A stretch of 47,763 nucleotides of DNA. It comes from Nostoc sp. LEGE 12450. GTDB lineage: Bacteria; Cyanobacteriota; Cyanobacteriia; Cyanobacteriales; Nostocaceae. Of the stretch, positions 1 through 9,110 are shown piece after piece. The stretch spans positions 1-47,763 of the forward strand of contig NZ_JADEXU010000053.1 in the NCBI RefSeq assembly GCF_015206895.1, written 5' to 3'. Under the pieces are notes generated by a model. The model saw nothing but the letters and a program-made list of their open reading frames with translations. It did no database searches and had not been told where the DNA came from. Every line of letters starts with the position of its first letter. The stretch's first letter is position 1. Both the position numbers and the translations under genes were made by a program.

Positions 1-690
1 TTGTCCAACTCACCAACCTGCAAACCCTCAACCTGGGCAGTAATCAACTGAGCAGTCTGCCACCGGAAATTGTCCAACTCACCAACCTGCAAACCCTCAA
101 CCTGGGCAGTAATCAACTGAGCAGTCTGCCACCGGAAATTGTCCAACTCACCAACCTGCAAACCCTCAACCTGGGCAGTAATCAACTGAGCAGTCTGCCA
201 CCGGAAATTGTCCAACTCACCAACCTGCAAACCCTCAACCTGGGCAGTAATCAACTGAGCAGTCTGCCACCGGAAATTGTCCAACTCACCAACCTGCAAA
301 CCCTCAACCTGGGCAGTAATCAACTGAGCAGTCTGCCACCGGAAATTGTCCAACTCACCAACCTGCAAACCCTCAACCTGGGCAGTAATCAACTGAGCAG
401 TCTGCCACCGGAAATTGGCCAACTCACCAACCTGCAAACCCTCCACCTGGGCAGTAATCAACTGAGCAGTCTGCCACCGGAAATTGTCCAACTCACCAAC
501 CTGCAAACCCTCAACCTGGGCAGTAATCAACTGAGCAGTCTACCACCGGAAATCGTCCAACTCACCAACCTGCAAACCCTCAACCTGGGCAGTAATCAAC
601 TGAGCAGTCTACCACCGGAAATTGTCCAACTCACCAACCTGCAATCCCTCAACCTCCGCAGTAATCAACTGAGCAGTCTGCCAAGGGAAA
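1..690 (+). repeat. 69-bp tandem repeat, 10 units, coding for LRRs
   Basis: Units begin at 1, 70, 139, 208, 277, 346, 415, 484, 553 and 622. Units 1-6 are identical at the DNA level, unit 7 has two changes, unit 8 one, unit 9 two, and unit 10 several. Each unit encodes 23 residues starting VQLTNLQTLNLGSNQLSSL. The array continues beyond the left edge. Identity at silent positions points to recent expansion or gene conversion. Confidence 0.97.
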
Positions 691-2744
691 TCAGGCAACT
701 GTCAAACCTGAAAAAGCTGGATCTTCGTAGAAATCCAGTCCCCATTCCACCAGAGATTTTGGGGACGAAGGTTGACTACCTAGATCCGGGTGATGTGAAT
801 GAAATTCTCGATTTTTATTTTCGGGTACAAGATCCAGCTGAAACCGAACCTTTCTACGAAGCAAAATTCTTGATTGTTGGCGAAGGAGAAGCCGGTAAAA
901 CCTCTTTAGCCAAGAAAATCAAAGACGAAACCTATAAACTCCAGCCAAAAGAAAAATCAACCGAAGGTATTGAGGTGATCCGGTGGCACTTTACACTACT
1001 CAATGGCAAAGATTTTCGCGTCAATATCTGGGATTTTGGCGGTCAGGAAATCTACCACCAAACCCATCAGTTTTTCCTTAGCAAACGTTCTCTCTATGCT
1101 TTAGTTGCCGACACTCGCAAAGAAAACACTGATTTTTACTGGTGGCTGAAGGTTGTCGAACTCTTGAGCGACAAGAGTCCAGTTATCATCATCAAAAACG
1201 AAAAACAAGACCGTCAGTGCGAAGTCAATGAAGGCCAGTTACGAGGAGAATTCAGCAATCTGGAGAAAATACTGGCAACCAATTTAGATACTAATCGCGG
1301 TTTAGCCCAGATTAAAGATGCGATTCAGCGATACATCAGTGATCTTGACCACGTTAGTACACCTCTACCAAAACTCTGGGTAAGAGTCAGAAACGCCCTA
1401 GAGAACAATTCCCGAAATTACATCAGCGCTGAAGAGTACTTTAACCTTTGCCGAGTCAATAATTTAACTGACCGTAAAGATATGCTGCGCTTGAGTAGCT
1501 ATTTACACGACCTCGGCGTTTGCCTGCATTTTCAAGACGATTCTACACTCAAACACTACGTCATTCTCAAACCGGAATGGGCGACAACTGCCGTTTACAA
1601 AGTTTTGGATAATCAAGCTGTCAAGGAAAAGCTAGGTTGTTTTACCAAAGACGAGCTCAAAAATATTTGGCAAGGCGGCGAATATGCAGATATGCGAGAT
1701 GAACTCCTGCAATTAATGATGCAGTTCAAGCTTTGCTATGAAATTCGCGATCTTCGTGACAATTATATTGCGCCTCAATTGCTTTCCATTGAAAAAGCTG
1801 ATTATACCTGGGGCGATCGCAATAACCTGATCCTGCGCTACACCTATGATTTCATGCCAAAAGGCATTCTTACCCGCTTTATTGTCGAAATGCACGCCTA
1901 TATTGAACAGCAAACCCTCGTTTGGAAAAGCGGTGTTGTTCTCAATAAAAACCAAACCCGTGCCGAAGTCATTGAACAATATAATAAACGAGAAATTAAA
2001 ATCCGCGTAGCAGGAAACCGCAAGAAAGAACTGTTAGCAGTTATCACTCATGAACTAGATAAAATCCATACTTCTTACGAAAACCTAAAATATCAAACAC
2101 TTGTTCCCTGCAACTGTGAAAGCTGTAAGGATAGTCAAACGCCTCATTTTTACCGTCGAGACGTGTTGTATAAATTCCGGGACAATAATCGCTACCAAAT
2201 CCAGTGCCAGGATAGCGGTGATATGGTAGATGTCCGCAGACTGATTGACGATGTTTTAGCAACTCTACCAAATTTAGAAATACCCATGTCTGAACCCGTA
2301 ACCAGAAATCAAGTTTTCGTTAGTTATAGTCATCAAGATCAGGAGTGGCTTACCAAACTCCAAAAACACCTCAAACCAATGATTCGTAATCAAAAACTGC
2401 TGGTGTGGGACGATACTAAGATTCAACCTGGTGCTAAGTGGCGCGAAGAAATTGAAAATGCTTTAGCAGCAGCAAAAGTAGCAGTATTGTTGGTTAGCTC
2501 AGATTTTTTAGCATCAGATTTTATTGCTAATGATGAGTTACCCACATTGTTGGCTGCGGCTGAAGCCAAAGGACTCACGATTATTTGGATACCTTTGAGT
2601 TCTAGCGGCTATGAGGAAACAGAAATTAAAAACTATCAGTCAGCACACCCTCCCAATCAACCTTTAGACAGACTGGACTCAGGACAACAGAATGAAGCTT
2701 GGGTGGTTATTTGTAAAAAGATTAAAGCAGCATTTCTTGGGTAG
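1..2744 (+). CDS. Roco protein: LRR-Roc-COR-TIR (5' end outside window)
   Basis: The reading frame is open from the left edge, so the N-terminus is missing; the TTG at 759 is inside the gene. Order seen: about ten 23-residue leucine-rich repeats (1-690) plus a diverged last one (691-760); a Roc GTPase with P-loop GEGEAGKTS at 879-906 and switch motif DFGGQE at 1032-1049; a COR-like region to about 2250; and a C-terminal TIR domain from about 2308 (start VFVSYSHQD). The TIR keeps a Glu in WREEIENAL, the position equivalent to the catalytic Glu of NAD-cleaving TIR domains such as SARM1 (inference from motif spacing). Roco proteins are GTP-dependent dimeric switches; the LRR is the presumed sensor and TIR the presumed output, possibly NAD hydrolysis or signalling. 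No partner gene is evident downstream; the next gene starts 271 bp later. Family assignment is secure, the ligand and output are unknown. Confidence 0.93.
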   Translation, partial: VQLTNLQTLNLGSNQLSSLPPEIVQLTNLQTLNLGSNQLSSLPPEIVQLTNLQTLNLGSNQLSSLPPEIVQLTNLQTLNLGSNQLSSLPPEIVQLTNLQTLNLGSNQLSSLPPEIVQLTNLQTLNLGSNQLSSLPPEIGQLTNLQTLHLGSNQLSSLPPEIVQLTNLQTLNLGSNQLSSLPPEIVQLTNLQTLNLGSNQLSSLPPEIVQLTNLQSLNLRSNQLSSLPREIRQLSNLKKLDLRRNPVPIPPEILGTKVDYLDPGDVNEILDFYFRVQDPAETEPFYEAKFLIVGEGEAGKTSLAKKIKDETYKLQPKEKSTEGIEVIRWHFTLLNGKDFRVNIWDFGGQEIYHQTHQFFLSKRSLYALVADTRKENTDFYWWLKVVELLSDKSPVIIIKNEKQDRQCEVNEGQLRGEFSNLEKILATNLDTNRGLAQIKDAIQRYISDLDHVSTPLPKLWVRVRNALENNSRNYISAEEYFNLCRVNNLTDRKDMLRLSSYLHDLGVCLHFQDDSTLKHYVILKPEWATTAVYKVLDNQAVKEKLGCFTKDELKNIWQGGEYADMRDELLQLMMQFKLCYEIRDLRDNYIAPQLLSIEKADYTWGDRNNLILRYTYDFMPKGILTRFIVEMHAYIEQQTLVWKSGVVLNKNQTRAEVIEQYNKREIKIRVAGNRKKELLAVITHELDKIHTSYENLKYQTLVPCNCESCKDSQTPHFYRRDVLYKFRDNNRYQIQCQDSGDMVDVRRLIDDVLATLPNLEIPMSEPVTRNQVFVSYSHQDQEWLTKLQKHLKPMIRNQKLLVWDDTKIQPGAKWREEIENALAAAKVAVLLVSSDFLASDFIANDELPTLLAAAEAKGLTIIWIPLSSSGYEETEIKNYQSAHPPNQPLDRLDSGQQNEAWVVICKKIKAAFLG

Positions 2745-2779
2745 AAAAGAGGCTCAGATTTTCTTGTTGTGGTAATGCA

Positions 2780-2866
2780 ATACGTTTGGGTTAATACTAG
2801 CCTTGGCGACTAGAAGTTGCGGCTATACAGACAAAACCCACCACCGTGGGTTAAGAGTATTTTTTT
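2780..2866. repeat. Dispersed hairpin element
   Basis: Contains an interrupted inverted repeat AACCCAC/GTGGGTT (about 2837-2852) preceded by GGCTATACA. A related sequence lies in the opposite orientation near 14540-14590, so this is probably a dispersed cyanobacterial palindromic repeat in the gap between the Roco gene and the kinase gene. Boundaries are approximate. Confidence 0.5.
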
Positions 2867-3015
2867 AATTGGAAGTACCTAAAGTTTTGTTCTTTTGCCA
2901 AAAGTGGTATATTGGCACTTGATCCGACCGAGTACAAACTTATGTATAAGCCCGCAGACCAGAGAAGTCGAGGTGTTGTACTCACTACTATAGGACAGGA
3001 AGGGAGAGTGGGCTT

Positions 3016-5673
3016 ATGAACAAAAATATTGGTCAAAATGGTGTTTTTCTCCTGTTTAAAGGTGTACCTCTACGTCGCATTCTCGTAGCGTTGTTTGTGC
3101 TGCAAATCTTGCTAGCTGTGGGATTGACTGCATATTTATCAATCCGCAATGGGCAAAAGGCAGTCAATGAGGTAGCTAGCGAATTGCGTTATGAAGTCGC
3201 TAATCGAGTAGAGCAAAATTTACAGGCTTATCTTTCAACCCCGCGTCAAGTACTGCGCGGTAATCAAAATGTCATTGACATCGGGTTGCTGAAGATGGAA
3301 AATCTGGCAACTTGGGAGTCATACTTAATCAAGCAGTTAGAGATTTTTCCTGATGCTGTCGCTTTAACGGCAAGCAATGAACAGCAAGAACACTTAGCGG
3401 TGGAAAAGCTCAACGATCGCCAATATTTACTCAGAAAAGCTGATAAGTCAACTGGTTACGACCTCTACACCTACAAAATTGACTCTCTTGGTCAACGTAC
3501 TCAGCTACCAGAGGTAATCAAAAACTATGATGCGCGATCGCGTCCTAACTATCAAGCAGCAGTTACCGCTAAAAAATTCAGCTTTAGTCAGATTTTTACA
3601 CCCATCACCGAACCAACGCTGCTAATTAGTGCTTCTCAACCTATATATAACTCCCAAGGTGAGTTACTCGGTGTCAACAGCACTCTAACTCATGTATCAC
3701 AAATTGGGGATTTGCTGCAAAATATTAAAGTTGGCAAGTCTGGGCAAGTTTTCATTATCGAGCGATCGGGGCTATTAGTCGCAAGTTCCACAACGGAAGA
3801 ACCATTCCGCCTACAAAATGGTAAACCGATTAGGTTGGCAGCTTCCCAAAGTGGGAATGCTTTTACTCAAGCAAGCGCTAAATATTTAGAAACTAAATTT
3901 AGTAATTTTGACCAAATTAAGAGTTTACAGCAACTAGATTTCTCTTTTGATGGCAAACGACAATTTTTAGAAATTAGACCGTTACAAGGCGAACCAAATG
4001 CCAATTGGTTAATAGTGGTAGCTGTCCCAGAAGCAGATTTTATGGGGCAAATTGAACGCAACACTCAAACTACAATTTTTCTTTGTCTGGGAGCATTGGG
4101 ATTAGCTACTTTACTGGGAATTATCACCGCCCGTTGGATAACTCAGCCAATTTTGTACTTCAGTACGGCGACAAAAGATTTAACCGATTTCACCAAAGGA
4201 GAATCGGTGGTGATTGTACAAGGCATTAAAGAAGTAGAAATATTGGGTGAATCTTTCAACGAGATGATGCAGCATTTACGTAAAACCTTTACTGCACAGA
4301 TTACAAAAAATGAAGAGTTAGAATTGCAAGTTAAACAGCGAACTCAAGAATTACAGCAAGAGATTCAAAAAAGTATTAACAGTGAGCAAAAGCTAGAACA
4401 GCATAATCGGGCGTTGGCAGAACTGGCAAATCACAGGGCAATTTCAGAAGGAAATCTGGAAGCAGCATTCAAAGTTATTACCGAGAAAGCCGCGAATGCT
4501 TTAGAGGTAGAACGAGTAAGTGTGTGGTTATTCAATAGCGATAACGACGGCAGGCTGCGCCAACGCACTAAGCTACAATGTATAAGTCTCTACGAACGTA
4601 GCAATCAAAAACATTCGGCAGGTTTAGAACGCGATCACGCAGATTATCCCATCTACTTTAAATCCCTAACATCTGCCCGCATCATCGCTGTCACCGATAC
4701 TCGCACCGATCTACAGATACAAGAATTATGGGATGAATTGCTAGAAACAAAGAATATTGTATCCCTAATTAATACCTCCATTTGGGTTGGGGGCGAAGTG
4801 GTGGGAACAGTATTGTATGAACAGATTGATATTCCTCGGACATGGGAACTGAGTGAGCAAAACTTCGTTAGCTCAATATCTGAATTTGTTGCCCTAACTT
4901 TAGAAGTTTGCGATCGCAAAAGTGCAGAATCAGCTTTGCGTGAGGCGAAAGAAGCTGCTGAAGTTGCAAATCGCGCCAAAAAAACCTTTTTGGTAAATAT
5001 GAGCCATGAATTGAGGACTCCCTTAAGCTCCATTCTTGAAATTGCAGAAGCACTCCAAAATGAAGTCTACGGTACTGTAACTGAAGAACAGCGCAAGTTT
5101 CTAAATACCCTCGAATCTAGCGGTAAGAACTTACTAGAATTAATTAACCAAATCCTTGAGCTTACAGATATTGAATCCAGCAAGATAGAACTGCAACTAG
5201 CGGCTACTTCCATTCCAGAATTATGTGACTCTAGTCTCAGTTTTGTCAAAAATTTAGCGTTACAGAAAAATATCCAACTGAGTGTACAAATCCCTGAAGA
5301 ACTCGAACCTATCCAAGTTGATGAGCGCCGCATCCGCCAAGTATTTATCAACCTGTTGAGCAACGCTATCAAGTTTACTCACGACGGAGGCAAAGTTTGG
5401 ATTGAAGTTCAGCCAAATTCCACAAACGAGTATATCTTTTTTAGCGTGGTAGATACGGGTATTGGTATGCTTTCCGATGATCTTTTCCGATTATTTCAAC
5501 CTTTTATCCAAGTTGAAAATGCCTCTACCCGTCGTTCCGCAGGTACGGGTTTAGGATTGGTGATGGTGCAAAAAATCGTCGAGTTGCATGGTGGTACTGT
5601 CCACGCCGAAAGTCAGTTAGGCAAAGGTAGTCGATTTACGATTAAACTACCGTGGAAAAAGGTTGGAGAGTAG
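3016..5673 (+). CDS. Sensor histidine kinase (Cache-HAMP-GAF-HisKA-HATPase)
   Basis: An 885-residue membrane sensor kinase. TM1 at about residues 20-43, an extracytoplasmic double-Cache-type sensor to about 345, TM2 at about 351-375, HAMP, a Gln/Glu-rich coiled coil (about 430-475), a GAF domain (about 480-640), then the kinase core. The phospho-acceptor is H664 in NMSHELRTP; the ATP-binding half has the N box (NLLSNAIKF), G1 (DTGIGM), F box (LFQPF) and G2 (GTGLGL). Purine-rich GGAAGGGAGAG precedes the ATG. No receiver domain and no response regulator gene lies nearby, so its partner must be encoded elsewhere. Cache domains usually bind small molecules such as amino or organic acids; the ligand cannot be read from the sequence. 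Confidence 0.95.
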   Translation: MNKNIGQNGVFLLFKGVPLRRILVALFVLQILLAVGLTAYLSIRNGQKAVNEVASELRYEVANRVEQNLQAYLSTPRQVLRGNQNVIDIGLLKMENLATWESYLIKQLEIFPDAVALTASNEQQEHLAVEKLNDRQYLLRKADKSTGYDLYTYKIDSLGQRTQLPEVIKNYDARSRPNYQAAVTAKKFSFSQIFTPITEPTLLISASQPIYNSQGELLGVNSTLTHVSQIGDLLQNIKVGKSGQVFIIERSGLLVASSTTEEPFRLQNGKPIRLAASQSGNAFTQASAKYLETKFSNFDQIKSLQQLDFSFDGKRQFLEIRPLQGEPNANWLIVVAVPEADFMGQIERNTQTTIFLCLGALGLATLLGIITARWITQPILYFSTATKDLTDFTKGESVVIVQGIKEVEILGESFNEMMQHLRKTFTAQITKNEELELQVKQRTQELQQEIQKSINSEQKLEQHNRALAELANHRAISEGNLEAAFKVITEKAANALEVERVSVWLFNSDNDGRLRQRTKLQCISLYERSNQKHSAGLERDHADYPIYFKSLTSARIIAVTDTRTDLQIQELWDELLETKNIVSLINTSIWVGGEVVGTVLYEQIDIPRTWELSEQNFVSSISEFVALTLEVCDRKSAESALREAKEAAEVANRAKKTFLVNMSHELRTPLSSILEIAEALQNEVYGTVTEEQRKFLNTLESSGKNLLELINQILELTDIESSKIELQLAATSIPELCDSSLSFVKNLALQKNIQLSVQIPEELEPIQVDERRIRQVFINLLSNAIKFTHDGGKVWIEVQPNSTNEYIFFSVVDTGIGMLSDDLFRLFQPFIQVENASTRRSAGTGLGLVMVQKIVELHGGTVHAESQLGKGSRFTIKLPWKKVGE

Positions 5674-5731
5674 GGAGTGGAGAGTTAAAATTAACCATTT
5701 ACTCGTTTCCATACTTTGTACGAGAATGGAT

Positions 5732-6160
5732 TTATTCTGCGATCGCTCTATCTAGTCCATTAAGATATGGAGTTTTAGCATTTTCACTGGCTAATTCTTT
5801 TGGAGTCGCCCTTAAGCGTGTTGCTCTGCTTTTACGGATGCGATCGCTTTTACGAACAGCACCTGCCATTTCATATTCACGGCTATCTTTGCCGTATTTA
5901 AAAGCAACTCCAATCAGCATTTTCTCAGTTATGTCACTTAAAGCTTTGTCCAATTCTTCCATCTCAGTTCTAGAAGAGTTAATCACGGCTAGAGCAGTAT
6001 TATAAGCATCTATTTTGCTACGGTACTGCTCAATTAGTTGTGTCATGTTTTGCAAGTTGCGAGCATCCCCAAAATCCATGCTGGGATCAATTGCTTTAAG
6101 TCCAGCCACTCTTAATTCAGCTTTTTCTAAAACGCGGTATGTACGTTTTTGAGCAGGCAT
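5732..6160 (-). CDS. Conserved hypothetical helical protein
   Basis: A 142-residue protein starting MPAQKRTYRVLEKAELRVAG, soluble, mostly helical, with a basic Arg/Lys-rich patch (RKSDRIRKSRATRLR) near the C-terminus. The ATG follows a good AAAGGAT Shine-Dalgarno sequence at proper spacing, which favours this frame over the overlapping plus-strand frame at 5652-6005. I recall similar proteins in Nostocales genomes but know no function. It is convergent with the histidine kinase gene, 58 bp apart. Confidence 0.75.
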   Translation of the reverse strand: MPAQKRTYRVLEKAELRVAGLKAIDPSMDFGDARNLQNMTQLIEQYRSKIDAYNTALAVINSSRTEMEELDKALSDITEKMLIGVAFKYGKDSREYEMAGAVRKSDRIRKSRATRLRATPKELASENAKTPYLNGLDRAIAE

Positions 6161-6285
6161 AAATGTATCCTTTTTATTGCTTTAGAGCTAGTTTGCCTTA
6201 CTAAAGCCGTGGTTTAGTTCAGTAAAATCCTCACAGGTTGGTGTCTAATATGATATAAATATCAGTATTTCTCACAAAAATTATG

Positions 6286-6530
6286 GTTTTGTTGATGAAA
6301 CGCATGGGTTTGTTGAGAAACAGAACGATTTTGTTGATGAAACGCATGGGTTTGTTGATGAACAGAACGATTTTGTTGATGAAACGCATGGGTTTGTTGA
6401 TGAACAGAACAATTTTGTTGATGAAACGCATGAGTTTGTTGATGAACAGAACGATTTTGTTGATGAAACGCATGGGTTTGTTGATGAACAGAATGATTTT
6501 GTTGATAAAATGCATGAGTTTGTTGATGAT
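6286..6530. repeat. 42-bp minisatellite made of two 21-bp half units
   Basis: About six copies of a 42-bp unit, each made of two related 21-mers beginning TTTGTTGATGAA (one continuing ACGCATGGG, the other CAGAACGAT). Because 42 is a multiple of three, long frames stay open in several phases on both strands. These are low-complexity translations such as (MKRMGLLMNRTILL)n and have no convincing ribosome site, so I treat this as a non-coding repeat. Confidence 0.85.
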
Positions 6531-6549
6531 TAGATATATAAATCTTGGT

Positions 6550-6578
6550 GTAGAGACGTTGCATTGCAACGTCTCTAC
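6550..6578. repeat. 29-bp perfect palindrome
   Basis: GTAGAGACGTTGCA and its reverse complement, separated by one base. It belongs to the GTAGAGACG...CGTCTCTAC type of dispersed palindromes also seen at 16047, 16175 and 21963. Confidence 0.85.
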
Positions 6579-6612
6579 AAGGGTTTCAGTTAAGCCCAAA
6601 AAATAAAAATGT

Positions 6613-6692
6613 GTAGGTTGGGTGCAGCGATCGCGTAACCCAACATCAATAAGGTGGTAATGTTGGGTTGCGTTTCACTCCACCCAACCTAC
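6613..6692. repeat. GTAGGTTGGGT palindromic element, copy A
   Basis: An 80-bp inverted repeat with termini GTAGGTTGGGTG / CACCCAACCTAC and internal ACCCAACAT / ATGTTGGGT arms. Further copies lie at 13408-13470 (incomplete) and 14121-14320 (interrupted). The right half plus flank (6653-6727) is repeated in reverse at 13369-13447. Confidence 0.85.
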
Positions 6693-6743
6693 ATAAATAT
6701 ATCTTTTAAAAAACTCTAGGTTTCAACACAGATTCAGCAACGC

Positions 6744-6773
6744 TAAGTAAGTTGGCACAATAAAACCAAACTA
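6744..6773. repeat. TAAGTAAGTTGGC repeat end, copy A
   Basis: A 30-bp stretch matching 13327-13356 in the same orientation at 28 of 30 positions. At 13326-13582 the same sequence is one terminal inverted repeat of an approximately 257-bp element; here only one end is present. It coincides with the point where the VWA reading frame ends. Confidence 0.75.
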
Positions 6774-6929
6774 TGTAACGAGAAATGCAGCATTGCTAAG
6801 GTTGGAAGCTTCATCTTTCATTGAAGGGCTAGTATTAATTACGACTACTAAATCCACTGGGTCTCTTGCTGTAGCGCTGTCGATTTTGCAAGGGCGCACT
6901 GTGGAAATAATTTGCTGTGTTTGACTCAT
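6771..6929 (-). pseudogene. Truncated VWA-domain protein (N-terminal remnant)
   Basis: A 52-codon minus-strand frame from ATG at 6929 to TAG at 6771. It reads MSQTQQIISTVRP and then DPVDLVVVINTSPSMKDEAS, a beta strand followed by a MIDAS-like motif (DxSxS-type, here with Asn for the first Asp), which is how von Willebrand A domains begin. A VWA domain is normally about 180 residues, so most of it is absent. The frame ends exactly at a dispersed repeat end (6744-6773), suggesting an insertion or deletion there. It runs divergently from the SWIM gene. VWA and SWIM proteins co-occur in MoxR-type gene sets (for example E. coli yehP and yehQ), so it may be the relic of a third component (inference). 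Confidence 0.6.
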
Positions 6930-7215
6930 ATCTTTGATATACACTGTGATTAGGTGATGCTGATTCCTGTTATTTTGTCAAAGACTAAGAACAAATTTTG
7001 CCTCTGATTTTTTTAGAACTAGCCCTTTCAATGTGTAAAAAATAGCAGATTCCGCAAGGTTGCAGGTGTGGCTATGCTATTGGAGTGAGAAATACTTTGC
7101 GGCACAAAAATCAAAATAGTCCTTACTAGGACAGCTTGGGATTTAAGTGAGATGCAGACACAAGAGAAAATAAAGGCAGTTTAAACGTAAGCTAAAAATA
7201 AAATACTTGGGTGCT

Positions 7216-8982
7216 ATGTCGATTCCAGGAATTTCTGAAGCAATAATCCGTCATAACTCCAACGCTTCATCCTATAGTCGTGGTGAAGAATATTACCGCA
7301 AGGGTGCTATCGCCGATCTCAAAAAACGCGGCAATCTGATACAGGCAGAGATAGAAGGTAGCGAAATTACACCATATCAAGTCAGTATTTGTTTTGATGC
7401 AGGTGGAATTACCTCAGCTTGTTGTACCTGTCCTTATGATTATGATGGTTGGTGCAAACATATCGTTGCCACCTTATTAAGCTGTTCGCGTCAATCAGAG
7501 ATCATTGAAGAACGTCCAACGCTAGAACAGTTATTAAATCGCCTCGATCTTCTTCAAACTCAGCGATTACTGCAAGAACTGGTGGAAAATAGACCAGAAA
7601 TAATTGATGATATTGATGAGTTTGTAAGTTTGATAGACTTGCCAAAACCAAAAACAAAACAGCTTTCTACCCGCCAAAGCAAAATTGACACATCACCTTT
7701 TCGCTCTCATGTCAAGCGGATTTTGCGGGATGGATTGAAAGAATTAGAGTATGGTTCAGAAGAAGACCCATTTACAGATGATTTGCTGGCTGTAATTGAG
7801 AAAGCGCGGGAGTTGGCAGAAAATGGAGATGGCAATAATGCGATCGCAATTCTCGAAACTATTACCGAAACTTATGCCCAAGAATGGGACGAGTTGCTAG
7901 ATTACGGTGGAGACAGTTATTCCATCGCAGAACCTCTTGATAGCGCGTGGACAGAAGCAATTTTGTATGCAGAAATGTCTACAGGAGAAATAGTAGATTT
8001 GCAGTTGATGTTGGAATCATGGCAAGACGAAATCAGTGCAGACTTTAGTATGAGTTTAGAAGCATTGCGTCAAGGTTGGGATTATGAACCACTGCAACAA
8101 ATTATGCAAGGAGATGATACCGCAGAACTTTGGGAAAATGAACGACCAAGCTTTGCTGATGATTTAGCATTGATTCGCTTGCAAATTCTTGAACGTCAAA
8201 ATCGTTACACAGAGTATTTAAATCTAGCTTTAGTAGAAGAAATGACTCTGCAATACCTAACGCAATTAGCAGCTTTAGGAAGAGTAGAAGAAGCCATGTC
8301 TGCGGCTAAAATCCTGATGGAAAGAGCAGAAGAGGGTTTTGCCCTGGCAAAAATATTGCGAGAAGATGGGTATTTAGTTGAAGCATTGGAAATATGCCAA
8401 GCAGGTATCAATTTAACAGGTAACTGTTTATATGAATTTGCTACTTGGACAAGTGATTTAGCCCAAGGATTAGAAGATAATGCCACTGCCTTAACTGCCA
8501 GCATCATTGCTTTTAAAATCAGACCATCGTTTCGAGACTATGGTAAGATTCAAGACTATGCAGGAGAAACTTGGTTGACGATCAAACAAGATTTACTGCA
8601 AACACTACGAGATCAGCCAGATTGGGGAATACGAGAAGCTCAAGTCGATATTTTCCTCCATGAAGGATTAATTGATGATGCAATTAGAACAGTAGAAAGA
8701 GATATTTATTATGCTTCAGAATTGGTTCATCGAGTCATGAATGCAGCAGTTTTCCATCGTCCAGATTGGGTAATTGATAACGCTCGCAGACGGGCAGAAC
8801 CAATAATGGAACAAGGAAAAGCTGACCGTTATGACGCTGCGGTTAATTGGCTCAAAAAAGCAAAAGCTGCGTATCTCCAACTAGGACAAAAAGCTGAATG
8901 GTCTGCTTATCGCTCACAACTAGAAGCGGCTCATGGACGTAAACGTAAATTAATGGAATTATTTAAAGAACTGAATAAATAG
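7216..8982 (+). CDS. SWIM zinc-finger protein
   Basis: A 588-residue protein from the ATG at 7216 (an in-frame TTG lies 9 bp upstream). Near the N-terminus is a SWIM motif CxCx7CxH with C70, C72, C80 and H82 (CCTCPYDYDGWCKHIVA), a zinc-binding fold used for nucleic-acid or protein contacts. The remainder is acidic and alpha-helical with TPR-like stretches. The next gene on the same strand, 128 bp downstream, encodes an SNF2 ATPase; SWIM and SNF2 proteins are often encoded side by side in bacteria (for example ywqB and ywqA of Bacillus subtilis), so the two probably act together on DNA or DNA-protein complexes. The exact process is not known. Confidence 0.9.
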   Translation: MSIPGISEAIIRHNSNASSYSRGEEYYRKGAIADLKKRGNLIQAEIEGSEITPYQVSICFDAGGITSACCTCPYDYDGWCKHIVATLLSCSRQSEIIEERPTLEQLLNRLDLLQTQRLLQELVENRPEIIDDIDEFVSLIDLPKPKTKQLSTRQSKIDTSPFRSHVKRILRDGLKELEYGSEEDPFTDDLLAVIEKARELAENGDGNNAIAILETITETYAQEWDELLDYGGDSYSIAEPLDSAWTEAILYAEMSTGEIVDLQLMLESWQDEISADFSMSLEALRQGWDYEPLQQIMQGDDTAELWENERPSFADDLALIRLQILERQNRYTEYLNLALVEEMTLQYLTQLAALGRVEEAMSAAKILMERAEEGFALAKILREDGYLVEALEICQAGINLTGNCLYEFATWTSDLAQGLEDNATALTASIIAFKIRPSFRDYGKIQDYAGETWLTIKQDLLQTLRDQPDWGIREAQVDIFLHEGLIDDAIRTVERDIYYASELVHRVMNAAVFHRPDWVIDNARRRAEPIMEQGKADRYDAAVNWLKKAKAAYLQLGQKAEWSAYRSQLEAAHGRKRKLMELFKELNK

Positions 8983-9110
8983 TAGTCTGTCAAGCTAACT
9001 TTGACGGGTGAGACACTTCTTAAACATCTCTTTTTTCTCTGACTCTGTGCCCTCTGCGCCTCTGTGGTTCGTTCCTTTACCCTTCAAACTTCACTTAACA
9101 GACCAATAGT

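Noticed and set aside
1..690. CRISPR-like regular array
   Set aside because: The units are contiguous with no unique spacers and encode in-frame leucine-rich repeats.
759..761. TTG as the start of the Roco gene
   Set aside because: The frame is open to the left edge and encodes LRRs, so this is an internal Leu codon.
5652..6005. Plus-strand frame of 117 residues after the histidine kinase
   Set aside because: It overlaps the kinase end and the better-supported minus-strand gene, and its composition is not protein-like.
6231..6606. Several overlapping frames coding for 100-122 residues on both strands
   Set aside because: All are translations of the 42-bp tandem repeat, without ribosome sites or domain-like composition.
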